A DNA stretch of 46,766 nucleotides from an uncultured Clostridia bacterium (GTDB lineage: Bacteria; Bacillota; Clostridia; Christensenellales; Borkfalkiaceae), in NCBI GenBank assembly GCA_904419075.1, contig CAJFQM010000015.1, positions 1-46,766 on the forward strand, in the 5' to 3' direction. The notes beneath the pieces were generated by a model. That model was not told the DNA's origin and ran no database searches. It saw nothing but the letters and a program-made list of their open reading frames with translations. Position 1 is the stretch's first letter. Every line of letters starts with the position of its first letter. Both the position numbers and the translations under genes were made by a program. Positions 8,949-18,399 of this stretch are shown here, in pieces.

Positions 8949-10499
8949 TCAAACGTTCCACGCAGAGAAAATCGCCTCGGCGATACGAAGTCCGTCGGCG
9001 GCGGATGAGGTAATTCCGCCGGCATATCCCGCGCCCTCTCCGCAGGGATAAAGGCCCTCTGCGGCGGGCGATTGAAAATTCATGTCCCGTTCGATGCGGA
9101 CGGGGGAGCTGGTGCGGGATTCCACCGCCGTAAGCACCGCATCGGGGCAGGCAAAGCCTTTGAGCTTGCGATCCATATCCCGAAGAGCCGCGGAAACGGC
9201 AGACGAAACGGGGACGGGAAGAACGGAGCGGAGATCCGCAAACCGAGTTCCCGCGGGATAGGTAGGCATGACGCTTTTGAATCCGCCGCTCTCCCTTCCC
9301 GAGAGGAAATCCCCGACCAGCTGTACGGGCGCCGAATAATCGTTTCCCCCGGCCGCAAAAGCCGCGCGTTCCAGACTGCGCTGAAACTCTATTCCCGAAA
9401 GCGGGGAATCGCCGGAAAAATCGCGCTCGGAGACCTGTACGACCAAAGCGCTGTTGGCGTTGCGTCCGTCGCGGGCATAATTGCTCATGCCGTTTGTCAC
9501 GACGCCGCCCTCTTCGCTCGCCGCGGGCATGACAAAGCCCCCAGGACACATGCAGAAAGTAAAGGCCGCGCGGTCGGAAGCATGGGAGACCAGCTTATAG
9601 TCGGCAGGGGGAAGCACGGAAAAGCTCTTGCCGTATTGAGCGAACCCGATTTCGGATTGCAGATGTTCTATACGGACGCCGACGGCAAAATCTTTTTTCC
9701 GCATGGGAATTCCGCGGGACAAAAGCATTTCAAAGGTATCTCTGGCGCTGTGTCCCACCGCGAGGACGACTGCGGAAACGTCGATCGTCTCCGCCGCCCC
9801 TTTCGCATGCGACAGCTTTGCCCCCGCGATTTTTCCGTCCCTGACGACGATGTCCGTCAGTCGGGTATCGAACAGAACGGTTCCGCCGGAGCGTTCGATA
9901 AAAGAGCGCATATTCTTTACGACGATTTTGAGCTTATCGCTCCCGATATGCGGTTTGTTCAGCCAAAGGATTTCCTCGGGAGCCCCGAAACGGACGAATG
10001 TTTCCAGTACTTCGCGATTGAAACCGCCGTGCGTCTGGGTATTGAGCTTTCCGTCGGAAAAAGTTCCGGCTCCGCCCTCTCCGAACTGAATATTTCCTTC
10101 CCCGTCCAAAATTCGGGTCTTTGTAAATTTTTCTATCTTCTTTTCCCGCTCCTCTATGCACGGACCCCGCTCCGCCACGACGGGACGGATTCCGTGCTCC
10201 AACAGCCTGATGGCACAGAATAATCCGGCGGGGCCGCTTCCCGCGATGAGCACGGGCGCCGCGGGAAGTTTATGTTCGGGCAAACGGGGAATTTCGGGAA
10301 TTTTTTCCGATTGCTTTTCCGAAGAAAATTCTATCGTATAGACATAGCGGATATTATCTTTATCCCGCGCATCCAAAGACTTTTTAAGAATTCTGAAATA
10401 TGCGGGCTTTTTATGCAGTTTCTTCTCGGCAAGGAGAAGGAGCTCCCGTTCGTTTTGTCCGGGGCGCAGTTTGATGTCCGACAGCGTCTTTTTCGTCAT
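8949..10499 (-). CDS. FAD-dependent dehydrogenase of the COG2509 type
   Basis: A 516-residue flavoprotein of an uncharacterised but widespread family. An N-terminal domain (1-80) precedes the dinucleotide motif GSGPAGLFCA (about 87-96), then a region with GEGNIQFGEGGAGTFSDGKLNT typical of the family. Further family segments are HIGSDKL, the second FAD contact AVGHSARDTFE, and a C-terminal GEGAGYAGGITSSAADGLRIAEAI. The oxidised substrate is unknown. The start overlaps the stop of the upstream BaiN-like gene by 4 nt (ATGA), so the two are translationally coupled. Confidence 0.92.
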   Translation of the reverse strand: MTKKTLSDIKLRPGQNERELLLLAEKKLHKKPAYFRILKKSLDARDKDNIRYVYTIEFSSEKQSEKIPEIPRLPEHKLPAAPVLIAGSGPAGLFCAIRLLEHGIRPVVAERGPCIEEREKKIEKFTKTRILDGEGNIQFGEGGAGTFSDGKLNTQTHGGFNREVLETFVRFGAPEEILWLNKPHIGSDKLKIVVKNMRSFIERSGGTVLFDTRLTDIVVRDGKIAGAKLSHAKGAAETIDVSAVVLAVGHSARDTFEMLLSRGIPMRKKDFAVGVRIEHLQSEIGFAQYGKSFSVLPPADYKLVSHASDRAAFTFCMCPGGFVMPAASEEGGVVTNGMSNYARDGRNANSALVVQVSERDFSGDSPLSGIEFQRSLERAAFAAGGNDYSAPVQLVGDFLSGRESGGFKSVMPTYPAGTRFADLRSVLPVPVSSAVSAALRDMDRKLKGFACPDAVLTAVESRTSSPVRIERDMNFQSPAAEGLYPCGEGAGYAGGITSSAADGLRIAEAIFSAWNV

Positions 10500-11710
10500 T
10501 CCTCTCTATCCGTCCTTTTTTCGTTCAGCGCGTCCGCCACGAGTCTCGCCGACGTATACGCCCATTGCAGATTATATCCCCCGCATTCTCCGTCCACGTC
10601 CAAAATCTCGCCCGCGAAATACAGCCCTTTGACCAAACGGCTCTGCAAAGTCGCGTCGGTCTCCGTAAGACGAACGCCTCCCTTGGTCACTTGCGCATAG
10701 TCGAATCCCAACGTACCGCTCACACGCAGCGTAAAATTTTTGATTCCCGCAGCAACGGATTTCGGATTCGCCTCGCAACGTCTCATCACCGCCCTGCCGA
10801 GCTGATTGTTCAAAATTCCGCAGAGGAGCTCCCCTTCGGGGAAAGCGCCCGACTTTTGTTTCTTTTCGAGAATGCGGACGAGTTTCTCCTCCGTCACCTC
10901 GGGCAAAAAGGCCAACGAAAGAACGACGTCTCCCCTTTCCGCCCGATCGGATAAAAAAGCCGACAGACGGAAAATCGCGTCTCCCGATACGCCGTAATCC
11001 GTAAAAATGACGTCTCCGCGCTCTTTTCCCAACTTCTCCCGTCCTTCAAAGGCGGAAACTTCCGCTTCGACGCGGATTCCCTTCAAGCCGCGAATGGGCG
11101 CGGTCTCCGTTTTCAGCTGAACCAAAGAAGGATACAAATCCGTAACGGAATGTCCGAACGACTTGGCCAGCGCATACCCGTTTCCGTCCGAACCGAAATT
11201 TTTCGCCGCTTTTCCGCCCGTACACAGAACGACGTTTTCGGAAAAGAAATTTTCTTTTCCGGCCGATGTCTCCGCCGTGATCTTAAACCCGTCTCTTTCC
11301 CGTGCGACAGACGTTACGAAAACGCCCGTACGGACGGAAACGCCCTTCGCTGCGACCGCATATCTCAAAAGATCCGTCACGGAGGAAGCCTGCCGACCGG
11401 CAGGATAGACCCGACCGCGTTCGTCGGGCAGGAAAAGCCCGCCCAACCCTTGAAAAAACGCGAGCATGTCCTTCTCTCCGTGCACGGCCAGTCCTTCGGA
11501 AAGCCGTACGGAAATATCGGGCGCAGAAGAAAAATAATGCGACTTTGACATATTGATGTTCGTGACGTTGCCCTGTCCGTTTCCCGTAGCGGAAAGTTTT
11601 CTGCCCACCCGCTCCCCGCGTTCCAGCAAGAGGACGTCCCCGCGCAGGGACGCCGCGCAAAACAGTCCCGAAGCTCCGCCGCCGATAATTGCCGTTGTTG
11701 CCTTTTTCAT
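10496..11710 (-). CDS. HI0933/BaiN-family flavoprotein
   Basis: A 404-residue NAD(P)/FAD-dependent oxidoreductase. The FAD-binding motif GGGASGLFCA lies at the very N-terminus, followed by ERGERVGRKLSATGNGQGNVTN, a hallmark of this family. VLCTGGKA and the C-terminal GLYFAGEILDVDGECGGYNLQWAYTSA complete the FAD site. Some members take part in bile-acid dehydroxylation (BaiN), but most are unassigned, so that function should not be assumed. The ATG at 11710 was chosen because it gives the canonical N-terminus and sits 7 nt after a near-consensus -10 box. An ATG at 11719 with a weak AAAGG site is the alternative. Confidence 0.9.
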   Translation of the reverse strand: MKKATTAIIGGGASGLFCAASLRGDVLLLERGERVGRKLSATGNGQGNVTNINMSKSHYFSSAPDISVRLSEGLAVHGEKDMLAFFQGLGGLFLPDERGRVYPAGRQASSVTDLLRYAVAAKGVSVRTGVFVTSVARERDGFKITAETSAGKENFFSENVVLCTGGKAAKNFGSDGNGYALAKSFGHSVTDLYPSLVQLKTETAPIRGLKGIRVEAEVSAFEGREKLGKERGDVIFTDYGVSGDAIFRLSAFLSDRAERGDVVLSLAFLPEVTEEKLVRILEKKQKSGAFPEGELLCGILNNQLGRAVMRRCEANPKSVAAGIKNFTLRVSGTLGFDYAQVTKGGVRLTETDATLQSRLVKGLYFAGEILDVDGECGGYNLQWAYTSARLVADALNEKRTDREE

Positions 11711-11717
11711 GATTTTC

Positions 11718-11746
11718 ATTTTACCTTTTTTTCTGCATAAAGTCAA
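11718..11746 (-). promoter_or_regulatory. Promoter of the flavoprotein pair, apparently leaderless
   Basis: On the minus strand TTGACT (11741-11746) and TAAAAT (11718-11723) have a 17-bp spacer. Only 7 nt separate the -10 box from the ATG at 11710, so transcription should begin at or next to the start codon. Confidence 0.7.
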
Positions 11747-11785
11747 TTTATTTTGAAAACTATTAAATTTTTTTCGGTCAGCCTA

Positions 11786-11814
11786 TTGACTTTCGGACAA
11801 ATTTATATTACAAT
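11786..11814 (+). promoter_or_regulatory. Promoter of the DUF1508 protein gene
   Basis: TTGACT (11786-11791) and TACAAT (11809-11814) have a 17-bp spacer, about 40 nt before an ideal GGAGG ribosome site. It is divergent from the flavoprotein promoter. Confidence 0.75.
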
Positions 11815-11860
11815 ATATAGCGGAAGAAAAAAGTTATTAAAAGTTTATGCGGAGGCTGAC

Positions 11861-13444
11861 ATGTTTTTCGAATATTTGAAAGAAAATCCCGTTTTGACGG
11901 CCGTTTTGTGCGCCGCTCTGGCCATTATCGTTATCGCCGTTATCGCTCTTTGCGTTAAGAGTTCGAAAGCACGAAAATCCCGCGAAGAAACAGAAAAAAA
12001 CGCAAACGAAAATCCCGCGGACGCCGCCAAACCGATCATATCGGATTCTTCGGCAAAAGACAATACCGACGTTCTTGCGGACAGTCGCTCCGATAGCGCG
12101 GACGACAAATCCGACGTCGGCGATGCGGAGGCGCGTGAAACCGTGCCAGGCGAAACCGACGGTACGGAGCCCGAAAATCCGGCCCCGACGGAGCAGGATC
12201 ATCCGACAGCCGAAAAAGTACAGACCGAGATTTATTCTTCCGTTTCCGAACAAGACGAAAAGAAAGACGAGCCCGAGGAAAAATCCGTAACGCAGTCCGA
12301 AACGGCAGATACGGAAGGCTCGGCTGCCTCCCCCGCCGACACCGAAACGAAAGAAGAAACAGATAGCCGAAACGAGAAGGACGCCGAGGAAAGCATTCCC
12401 GAAACCGAACAAATTCCCGCGGTAAAAGAAGACGCCGCGCAAAAGGACAATGAAAAAGCGGCCGAGGAAGAAAAGGCGGCCCGAGCAAACACCGCGGAGG
12501 AAAAGTCCGCAGAAAAAGAAAAGAAAAGAGGAAAAAATAAATCCAAGGAGGGAAAAATGGATATAGAAGACCTCAAAAACGCACCAATCGAAGAAGCGGA
12601 CGAGTTTTACGACGAGGACGACGAAAACGACAAAATTGCACGTTACAGCGGCAAATGGGTAATTTGCCGTGTAGTGACTGCGGGCGGCAAAGGTTCGGAC
12701 GAACTCAAAGAGGACGGCGACGAAATGTTCTTTTTCGAGCTCCGCGCTTCCAACGGAGAAAAGCTCCTGACCAGCGAGGAGTACACGACCTACAACGGAG
12801 CCTTGAACGGCATCGAGACGCATAAGGCGAACATCGAACGCGGCAACTTCAAAATCATGTTGTCAAAGAAAGGCGATTACATCTTCAAACTTCTGAGCGG
12901 AAAGAACATGCTTCTGTGCATGGGCGAACATTATGCGACCAAAGCGCGCTGCGAAAGCGCGATAGCCTCCGCAAAACGGTTTGCGAAAACAGCTATTGTC
13001 GATGAAAACGTTCAGGACATCGTCATTACTCCGCCTCCCGAAGAGGACGAAGAAGAACTTCCCGAAATTCCCGACAACGGCTATAACGGAAAATGGATTG
13101 TCCGCGCGCATACCGCAGAAGACGGGGAACAGGTATTCTATTTTGAATTGTTCGCCTCCAACGGAGAAAAATTGTTGTCGAGCGAAGAATATACCACCTA
13201 TATCGGCGCAATCAACGGAATCGGCACGCATAAGACGAATATCGAACGCGGCAACTTCCGAATCTCCCTTACCAAGCGCGGAGATTATATCTATAAACTG
13301 CTGAACGGGAACGGACAGCTCCTCTGCCTCGGCGAACATTACAAGACGAAACGCAGATGCGAAAACGCCATCGAATCCGTGAAACGGTTTGCCAAGAACG
13401 CCCCTATTCTTTCCGATCCCGAGACCGTCAACAAAAACGCATAA
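11861..13444 (+). CDS. Membrane-anchored protein with two DUF1508 (YegP-type) domains
   Basis: A 527-residue protein. A single membrane segment (about residues 11-30, LTAVLCAALAIIVIAVIALC) is followed by a long, acidic, Glu/Lys/Ala-rich region (about 35-245) that looks disordered. Two similar C-terminal units follow, starting near YSGKWVICR and YNGKWIVRA. Each holds the DUF1508 core FFELRASNGEKLL-S-EEYTTY or FYFELFASNGEKLL-S-EEYTTY, then GA-NGI-THK-NIERGNF. Both units carry a second half-repeat (KGDYIFKLL, RGDYIYKLL) before a Cys-containing segment. The GGAGG site 5 nt before the ATG fixes the start. The role of DUF1508 is unknown; the topology suggests domains held away from the membrane by a charged tether. 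Confidence 0.85.
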   Translation: MFFEYLKENPVLTAVLCAALAIIVIAVIALCVKSSKARKSREETEKNANENPADAAKPIISDSSAKDNTDVLADSRSDSADDKSDVGDAEARETVPGETDGTEPENPAPTEQDHPTAEKVQTEIYSSVSEQDEKKDEPEEKSVTQSETADTEGSAASPADTETKEETDSRNEKDAEESIPETEQIPAVKEDAAQKDNEKAAEEEKAARANTAEEKSAEKEKKRGKNKSKEGKMDIEDLKNAPIEEADEFYDEDDENDKIARYSGKWVICRVVTAGGKGSDELKEDGDEMFFFELRASNGEKLLTSEEYTTYNGALNGIETHKANIERGNFKIMLSKKGDYIFKLLSGKNMLLCMGEHYATKARCESAIASAKRFAKTAIVDENVQDIVITPPPEEDEEELPEIPDNGYNGKWIVRAHTAEDGEQVFYFELFASNGEKLLSSEEYTTYIGAINGIGTHKTNIERGNFRISLTKRGDYIYKLLNGNGQLLCLGEHYKTKRRCENAIESVKRFAKNAPILSDPETVNKNA

Positions 13445-13626
13445 GTTCTTTTAAAACCGATACGCGCAACTTTTTCCTTTTGCCGACGCCCCGTACTCAT
13501 TTTCCGCGATCAGGAAATCGACGGATCCGTCATAAAAGAAAAAATATTCCGCCGTCGTTCGCCCGAATCGAGAACATCTTGTTCGGGCAAAAAATAATAA
13601 TATCCTGACGGCTTGTTAAAATCATA

Positions 13627-13671
13627 AAAAACGCCCCGCCGACGATTATCAAAATCGCGGCGGGGCGTTTT
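13627..13671. terminator. Intrinsic terminator between convergent transcripts
   Basis: AAAACGCCCCGCCG and CGGCGGGGCGTTTT pair, with an inner CGAT/ATCG extension. On the minus strand a run of six T follows, ending the phosphate-locus transcript; on the plus strand four T follow, so it may also end the DUF1508 transcript. A weaker GCCCGAA/TTCGGGC hairpin lies at 13561-13588. The 13445-13776 interval otherwise shows no gene. Confidence 0.85.
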
Positions 13672-13776
13672 CCGTCTCGTTAAGACGAGCGCTCCGATCT
13701 CGCCCTCCTCCCGCGGCATATCCGCCGTCCGTTTCCGAATCAAACTTTTCGGCTCGGAAACCCTTGACGCCACAGA

Positions 13777-15156
13777 TCAACCTTTGTTATTGAAATCCAC
13801 GGTAAACGTCGTTCCCTCGCCCAACACGCTTTGAACATTCAGCGTCCAGCCGGCTTTGCGACAGATCTTTTTCACTACGGCAAGCCCCAATCCGAAACCG
13901 CCGTTCTTTCCGCTGTGCGATTTATCCACCGTGAAAAAACGCTCGAAAATGCGTTCCAAATTTTCTTCCGATATGCCGATTCCCGTATCCGCCACCGTCA
14001 GGCGAACGCCGCCCGATTCCGTCCGCTTTATCCCTACAAACAGACTTCCGTTTTCCTTATTGTATCTTATCGCGTTGCGAATGAGATTTCCGAGCACCTC
14101 GCTCAATCGTTCATGACGGCTCATAATCATGATGTCCGCATCTATATCTTTCGTCAATGAAATATTCCGCTTCGCTATATCGGGCGCAAGACTGTCCAGC
14201 GTCTCCGAGGCAAGTTTGGAAATGTTTACTTCATAGTCGGGAAGCTCGTCGTTATCTATTTCGTTATAATTGATAATACAGGCGATTAAATTGGAGAGCC
14301 TGTCGCTCTGTTTGACCAGCGTATCGGCCGCCATTTTTGTCTGTTCCCCGTCAAGTACCCCGCTGGCAAGCAGTTCCGAATAACCGCGGATAGAAGTCAA
14401 AGGAGTGTTCATCTCATGCGTGATATTGGCGATAAAATCGTTTTTGGAACGCTGTGCGCGCTCGACGAGTTCCTTTTCCTCCGATAATTCCTTAAATTGT
14501 TCCGCCACTTCCCGATTGCGGTTATTCAAAAGCTCGACGATCGGCTGTAATTCGGGATACTTCGTAGAAAGTTTCAAATTGAGCGCGGCATCCTTTGCGA
14601 GTTTCCGCACGGGACTGATGATATATTCCGTTTCGATATACGTAAACAGCAGGCACACGAGGAAATCGAGGAGCAGGAACCAGACGATGGTAGGCAGAAT
14701 ATTGCCGAATACCTGCCACTCCGACGCACCCGAAACGGCGATGCGGACAAGATAAATATCGCCAGCCTGCGGCGTCATTTTACGGCAGTAATATACCATA
14801 TCCTCTCCGAGAGAGGCGCTGTGTCTCACGGAATAGCCCTCTCCCGACGCGAGCGCCTCCCGAACCTCTTCGCGATCGGAATGGTCATCCAAATTTTCTC
14901 CGCTGCTGTCCCCGAGGACTTTTCCTTCACCATCCAAAAAAGTTACGCGGAGACCGGATAATTTTTCGGAATATTTCTTTGCGCCCGCCTCGTCCAAAGA
15001 ATAGCCGCCGTCTTCGAAAAGATTCATATAAACTTTCAGACTTTCCTGCGTGTTTTTGACGAGACTGTTATAAAACACCTGGGTGGAAAGCACCGCATAA
15101 ACGAGCAGCAGAACCGCCATGATGAGCTGTGATATCCACAATATTTTTCTTCGCAT
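13777..15156 (-). CDS. phoR: PhoR-type sensor histidine kinase
   Basis: A 459-residue membrane kinase. Two membrane segments (about 8-27 and 155-175) flank an extracytoplasmic domain. The dimerisation box NFIANITHEMNTPLTSIRGYSELLASG puts the phospho-His near 248. The ATPase domain shows GNLIRNAIRYNKENG, DTGIGI and GKNGGFGLGLAVVKKI. The ATG at 15156 has a GGGAG site about 8 nt upstream; a TTG 21 nt earlier lies beyond that site. It is the last gene of the phosphate locus, directly after phoB, which supports a phosphate-sensing role, although the kinase domain alone does not prove it. Confidence 0.9.
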   Translation of the reverse strand: MRRKILWISQLIMAVLLLVYAVLSTQVFYNSLVKNTQESLKVYMNLFEDGGYSLDEAGAKKYSEKLSGLRVTFLDGEGKVLGDSSGENLDDHSDREEVREALASGEGYSVRHSASLGEDMVYYCRKMTPQAGDIYLVRIAVSGASEWQVFGNILPTIVWFLLLDFLVCLLFTYIETEYIISPVRKLAKDAALNLKLSTKYPELQPIVELLNNRNREVAEQFKELSEEKELVERAQRSKNDFIANITHEMNTPLTSIRGYSELLASGVLDGEQTKMAADTLVKQSDRLSNLIACIINYNEIDNDELPDYEVNISKLASETLDSLAPDIAKRNISLTKDIDADIMIMSRHERLSEVLGNLIRNAIRYNKENGSLFVGIKRTESGGVRLTVADTGIGISEENLERIFERFFTVDKSHSGKNGGFGLGLAVVKKICRKAGWTLNVQSVLGEGTTFTVDFNNKG

Positions 15157-15216
15157 TTTCCGCACTCCCTCTTTCAAAAAACGGATAGACGCAACCCTGC
15201 CCTATCCGTTTCCCGT

Positions 15217-15870
15217 TTAATTTCTGCGAAAACGATATCCCACTCCGAATACCGTTTCAAAATTGTCTATTCCCAGCTTTCTGAGCCGCGCGATATGATT
15301 ATCGAGCGTCCTCGTCTCCGTATCGACATAGCCCCAGATTTCGGTGAGAAGCGTATCCCGCGACAGGACGATGTCCGCATTTTTCATGCAGTATTTCAAC
15401 AGCTCGAATTCCTTCTTGTTGAGGTCGAGCGGACGGGAGTCCAAAGTCACCGTCATCGTATCGCTGTTGAGTTCCAGCCTCCCTATCTTTATCACGTTAT
15501 TTCCCGCTTTACGCCTCAATGCGGCATTCACGCGGGCCACCAGTTCCATGACGCCGAACGGCTTGGAAATATAATCGTCCGCGCCCAGATTCAGCCCCGT
15601 CACTTTGTCTCCTTCCTGTCCCAAGGCGCTCAGCATGATACAGTATACGCTGGGATACCGCTCTTTGACCGATTGGAGTACTTCCAGCCCGTTTCCGTCC
15701 GGAAGCATGATATCCAAAAGAGCGATATCGGGCGCTTTTTCCCGAAGAGCCGTTTCAAACTCCTTTATATTGCCGAACGTGCGACAAGTCAGTTGTTCTC
15801 TTTCCAGCGAAAATTTGACGAGCCCGCCGATGCTTGCGTCGTCTTCCAGGACGTACACAATCCCTTTCAT
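15217..15870 (-). CDS. phoB: PhoB/OmpR-type response regulator
   Basis: A 217-residue regulator. The receiver (1-115) has acidic EDD (9-11), phosphoacceptor Asp53 in ALLDIMLPDGNG, Ser in MLSALGQ and Lys in YISKPF. The winged-helix domain (about 125-215) ends with TRTLDNHIARLRKLG and FETVFGVGYRFRRN, as in the PhoB/PhoP family. GAGG precedes the ATG by 7 nt. Its position after the Pst and Na/Pi transporter genes and before phoR suggests control of the phosphate regulon, probably through the repeat array before pstS. Confidence 0.92.
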   Translation of the reverse strand: MKGIVYVLEDDASIGGLVKFSLEREQLTCRTFGNIKEFETALREKAPDIALLDIMLPDGNGLEVLQSVKERYPSVYCIMLSALGQEGDKVTGLNLGADDYISKPFGVMELVARVNAALRRKAGNNVIKIGRLELNSDTMTVTLDSRPLDLNKKEFELLKYCMKNADIVLSRDTLLTEIWGYVDTETRTLDNHIARLRKLGIDNFETVFGVGYRFRRN

Positions 15871-15936
15871 TCGATTACCTCGGAAATTTCTTTTCCGTCA
15901 CCTATTCAAACTCTCGGCGCCCTTTTGTTTCGGAAT

Positions 15937-17568
15937 TCAGATATTATCCGTACTGTGGGCTATATAGCTCAAATGGTCGCCGATTCGTTCCAAATTAGAT
16001 ACCAAATTGATAAATACCGTATTGTTCTCGGGACGACATTCCCCGCGGCTCATCCGCGCGATATGGTCGGCTATGAGATCTCGGCGCATGTTGTCCACGT
16101 CGTCTTCCAGCTTATCCGATTCGCTCATCAGAGAATAATCCTTTTCGAGCGCAATCTTTTTCACCAGCTCATATTGCTTGCGCAAAAGGTCGTACATCGC
16201 CGAAATATTCTCCCCTACTCCGGCAGAAAATACCAGATTGTCCGAAACTTCCTTGCGCGTATACTTTGTCAGATTATCCGCAAGCTCCGCAATACGGACA
16301 ATGTCGCCCACATCGTTATGCAGTGCGCTCACCAACTTTTCGTCGTTCAAGGAAATCCCGCTCGCAGAAACCTGTACGAGATAATCGCTGATTTGTTCGC
16401 TCAAACGGGAAATTTCTTCGTTTTCGGAAACTACTTTTTCCACCGCGGTGATATCTCTCTCTATAAATCCGTTAAAGGCCGTCCGTAAAGTCTCCATAGC
16501 CATATCTGCCATGCGGAAGGTCTCCTTCGTCAGCTGGTTGATCGCAAGCGCAGGCGTGGAAAGAAAACGCTTATCCATGAACGTCGTTTCGCTCTCGGGC
16601 TTCTTTTTCTTATCGGGAATGAGAACCGTCGCGATTTTCACCAGCCCCTTGGTGAAGGGCAGGAACAAAATCGTGCATACGGTATTGAACAACGTATGGA
16701 ACATCGCCAGTTGCGTACTCGCATACGGGAACCATTTTTCAAACGTATCCTGTTGGAACGTCGGCCAGCTCAAAAGCAAAATCATGAAAATGATCGTTCC
16801 GAACACGTTGAACATTAAATGAATAAGACTCGCCCGCCGAGCATTGGCATTCGTACCGACCGAAGAGATGAGCGCCGTCACGCAGGTGCCGATGTTCGAG
16901 CCGAGAATGATATAGAGCGCCGAATTCCCGCCCCCGCCGATAATCAATCCCTGCGCCGCCATCGTGATCACGATGGTCGTCACAACGCTGGACGACTGCA
17001 CCAGCGCCGTCAATCCCACTCCGATTCCGAGCAGCAGGAACGGATTGGTTACCTTGCCGAGAACATTTTTTATGGCTTCATCCTCCGCATACACCTTCAT
17101 GGTGTCCGACATAACGCTGAGCCCCATAAACACCAATCCCAACCCCGCAAACGCGAGACCGCAGCTCTTTATCTTATCGCTCTTGGAGAACATCTCCATA
17201 AAGACGCCGATAAAAATCAGGGACATGAACAGCGTTTCGATATCGAAAGATTGAAGCGCGACGATCTGCGCCGTAATCGTGGTACCGATATTCGCACCCA
17301 TGATGACAGCCGTCGCCTGATTCAGCGTCATGATCCCCGCGTTCACAAAACCGACGACCATGACCGTAGTAATGGAAGAGCTCTGTACCACAGCCGTCGT
17401 GACCGCACCCATGCCTACACCTACCAGCTTCTTTTCCGATGTCTTATTGAACAGCGCTTTGAGACGGTTTCCGGCGATTTTTTCCATGTTGTCGCTCAAC
17501 AGCTTGAACCCCAGCAAAAAGGCACCACAACCGGCAAGAATTTTAATCACCGCAAAAAATACGTCCAT
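15937..17568 (-). CDS. Na/Pi cotransporter with C-terminal PhoU domain
   Basis: A 543-residue NptA/SLC34-type sodium-phosphate cotransporter. Two inverted membrane repeats carry the family QSSS motifs: VVQSSSITTVMVVGFVNAG (about 60-78) and LVQSSSVVTTIVITMAAQG, each with a GANIGTT or GSNIGTC motif. Cytoplasmic residues after about 340 form a PhoU-like helical domain (HNDVGDIVRIAELADNL; LERIGDHLSYIAHS). A GGGAG site precedes the ATG. It lies 170 nt after phoU, an AT-rich gap with a possible second promoter (TATAAT near 17632). Bringing a low-affinity sodium-driven importer into the Pst locus suggests coordinated phosphate import. Confidence 0.93.
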   Translation of the reverse strand: MDVFFAVIKILAGCGAFLLGFKLLSDNMEKIAGNRLKALFNKTSEKKLVGVGMGAVTTAVVQSSSITTVMVVGFVNAGIMTLNQATAVIMGANIGTTITAQIVALQSFDIETLFMSLIFIGVFMEMFSKSDKIKSCGLAFAGLGLVFMGLSVMSDTMKVYAEDEAIKNVLGKVTNPFLLLGIGVGLTALVQSSSVVTTIVITMAAQGLIIGGGGNSALYIILGSNIGTCVTALISSVGTNANARRASLIHLMFNVFGTIIFMILLLSWPTFQQDTFEKWFPYASTQLAMFHTLFNTVCTILFLPFTKGLVKIATVLIPDKKKKPESETTFMDKRFLSTPALAINQLTKETFRMADMAMETLRTAFNGFIERDITAVEKVVSENEEISRLSEQISDYLVQVSASGISLNDEKLVSALHNDVGDIVRIAELADNLTKYTRKEVSDNLVFSAGVGENISAMYDLLRKQYELVKKIALEKDYSLMSESDKLEDDVDNMRRDLIADHIARMSRGECRPENNTVFINLVSNLERIGDHLSYIAHSTDNI

Positions 17569-17738
17569 TTATTACTCCCTTTGTAAAAATATTCCCGCAA
17601 TTATATAATTTTATCCACTACCCTATCCATTATATAATACCTCGCGGCGAATGTCATCTTAAAGTTGCAATAATTTTCGTAAATTTTTGGAAATTAGCAA
17701 TTCTTTTTGATTTTTATCGATAAAAATATATCGGATTT

Positions 17739-18395
17739 TTAATTCTCCGTATTGACGTGAACGCCGGTAATAGAGAAAATGACCCACTCGGCGATATTGG
17801 TGGCATGGTCGCCGATGCGTTCCAGATATTTGGAGACGAGCATGAGGTCGAGAGCGCGTTCGGCGCGGTTCTCGTCTTTGCGGATACAGTCGAGCAGAAC
17901 GGTTTTCGCGCCGTTAAAGAGGCTGTCGACCTCGTCGTCCGATTTGCAGACTTTTTTGGCGAGTTCCAAATCGGAATTTGTGAAGGAAAGGACCGCGCTG
18001 TCGACCATGCGAATGACCGCCTCGCCCATTTTTTCCACAAAATCGATATTGTAGGAAGTTCCCGTGCGGCCGCCCTTGGTGATAATTTCCGCAATATCCG
18101 CCGCAAAGTCGCCTATCCTTTCCATGTCGGTGATCATTTTCAGTGCCGAAGAGATCATGCGCATATCGGTTGCCACCGGTTGCTGCGTCAAAAGCAGTTT
18201 CAGACAGAGATTTTCTATCGTTTTTTCGGCGTCGTCAATAATGCAGTCCTTGTTTATGACTTCCTGCGCCATAATGAGGTCGTCTCGTTTCAACGCTACC
18301 ATGGTATTCTTGATTGCCTCTTCAATATACTCTCCCATTTGGAGCATATCTGTTTTCAGTTCTTTCAGTTCGCTCAGAAAAGATGTACGCATCAT
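17739..18395 (-). CDS. phoU: Phosphate signalling protein PhoU
   Basis: A 218-residue protein of two three-helix bundles, each with a PhoU motif: MITDMERIGDFAADIAE (about 90-106) and LVSKYLERIGDHATNIAEW (near the C-terminus). The Glu/Asp residues that bind metal clusters are kept. It links the Pst transporter to the PhoR kinase and represses the regulon when phosphate is plentiful. The start MMRTSF follows the pstB stop by 4 nt, so the two are probably coupled. The longer open frame upstream overlaps pstB and was not used. Confidence 0.95.
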   Translation of the reverse strand: MMRTSFLSELKELKTDMLQMGEYIEEAIKNTMVALKRDDLIMAQEVINKDCIIDDAEKTIENLCLKLLLTQQPVATDMRMISSALKMITDMERIGDFAADIAEIITKGGRTGTSYNIDFVEKMGEAVIRMVDSAVLSFTNSDLELAKKVCKSDDEVDSLFNGAKTVLLDCIRKDENRAERALDLMLVSKYLERIGDHATNIAEWVIFSITGVHVNTEN

Positions 18396-18399
18396 AATA

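Noticed and set aside
11837..12823. Minus-strand 328-codon Phe/Val/Gly-rich frame over the DUF1508 gene
   Set aside because: Reverse complement of a Glu/Lys-rich low-complexity region gives Phe/Leu/Ser-rich frames; no start signals.
13510..13773. 87-codon minus-strand frame after phoR
   Set aside because: It spans a strong terminator and has no ribosome site or similarity.
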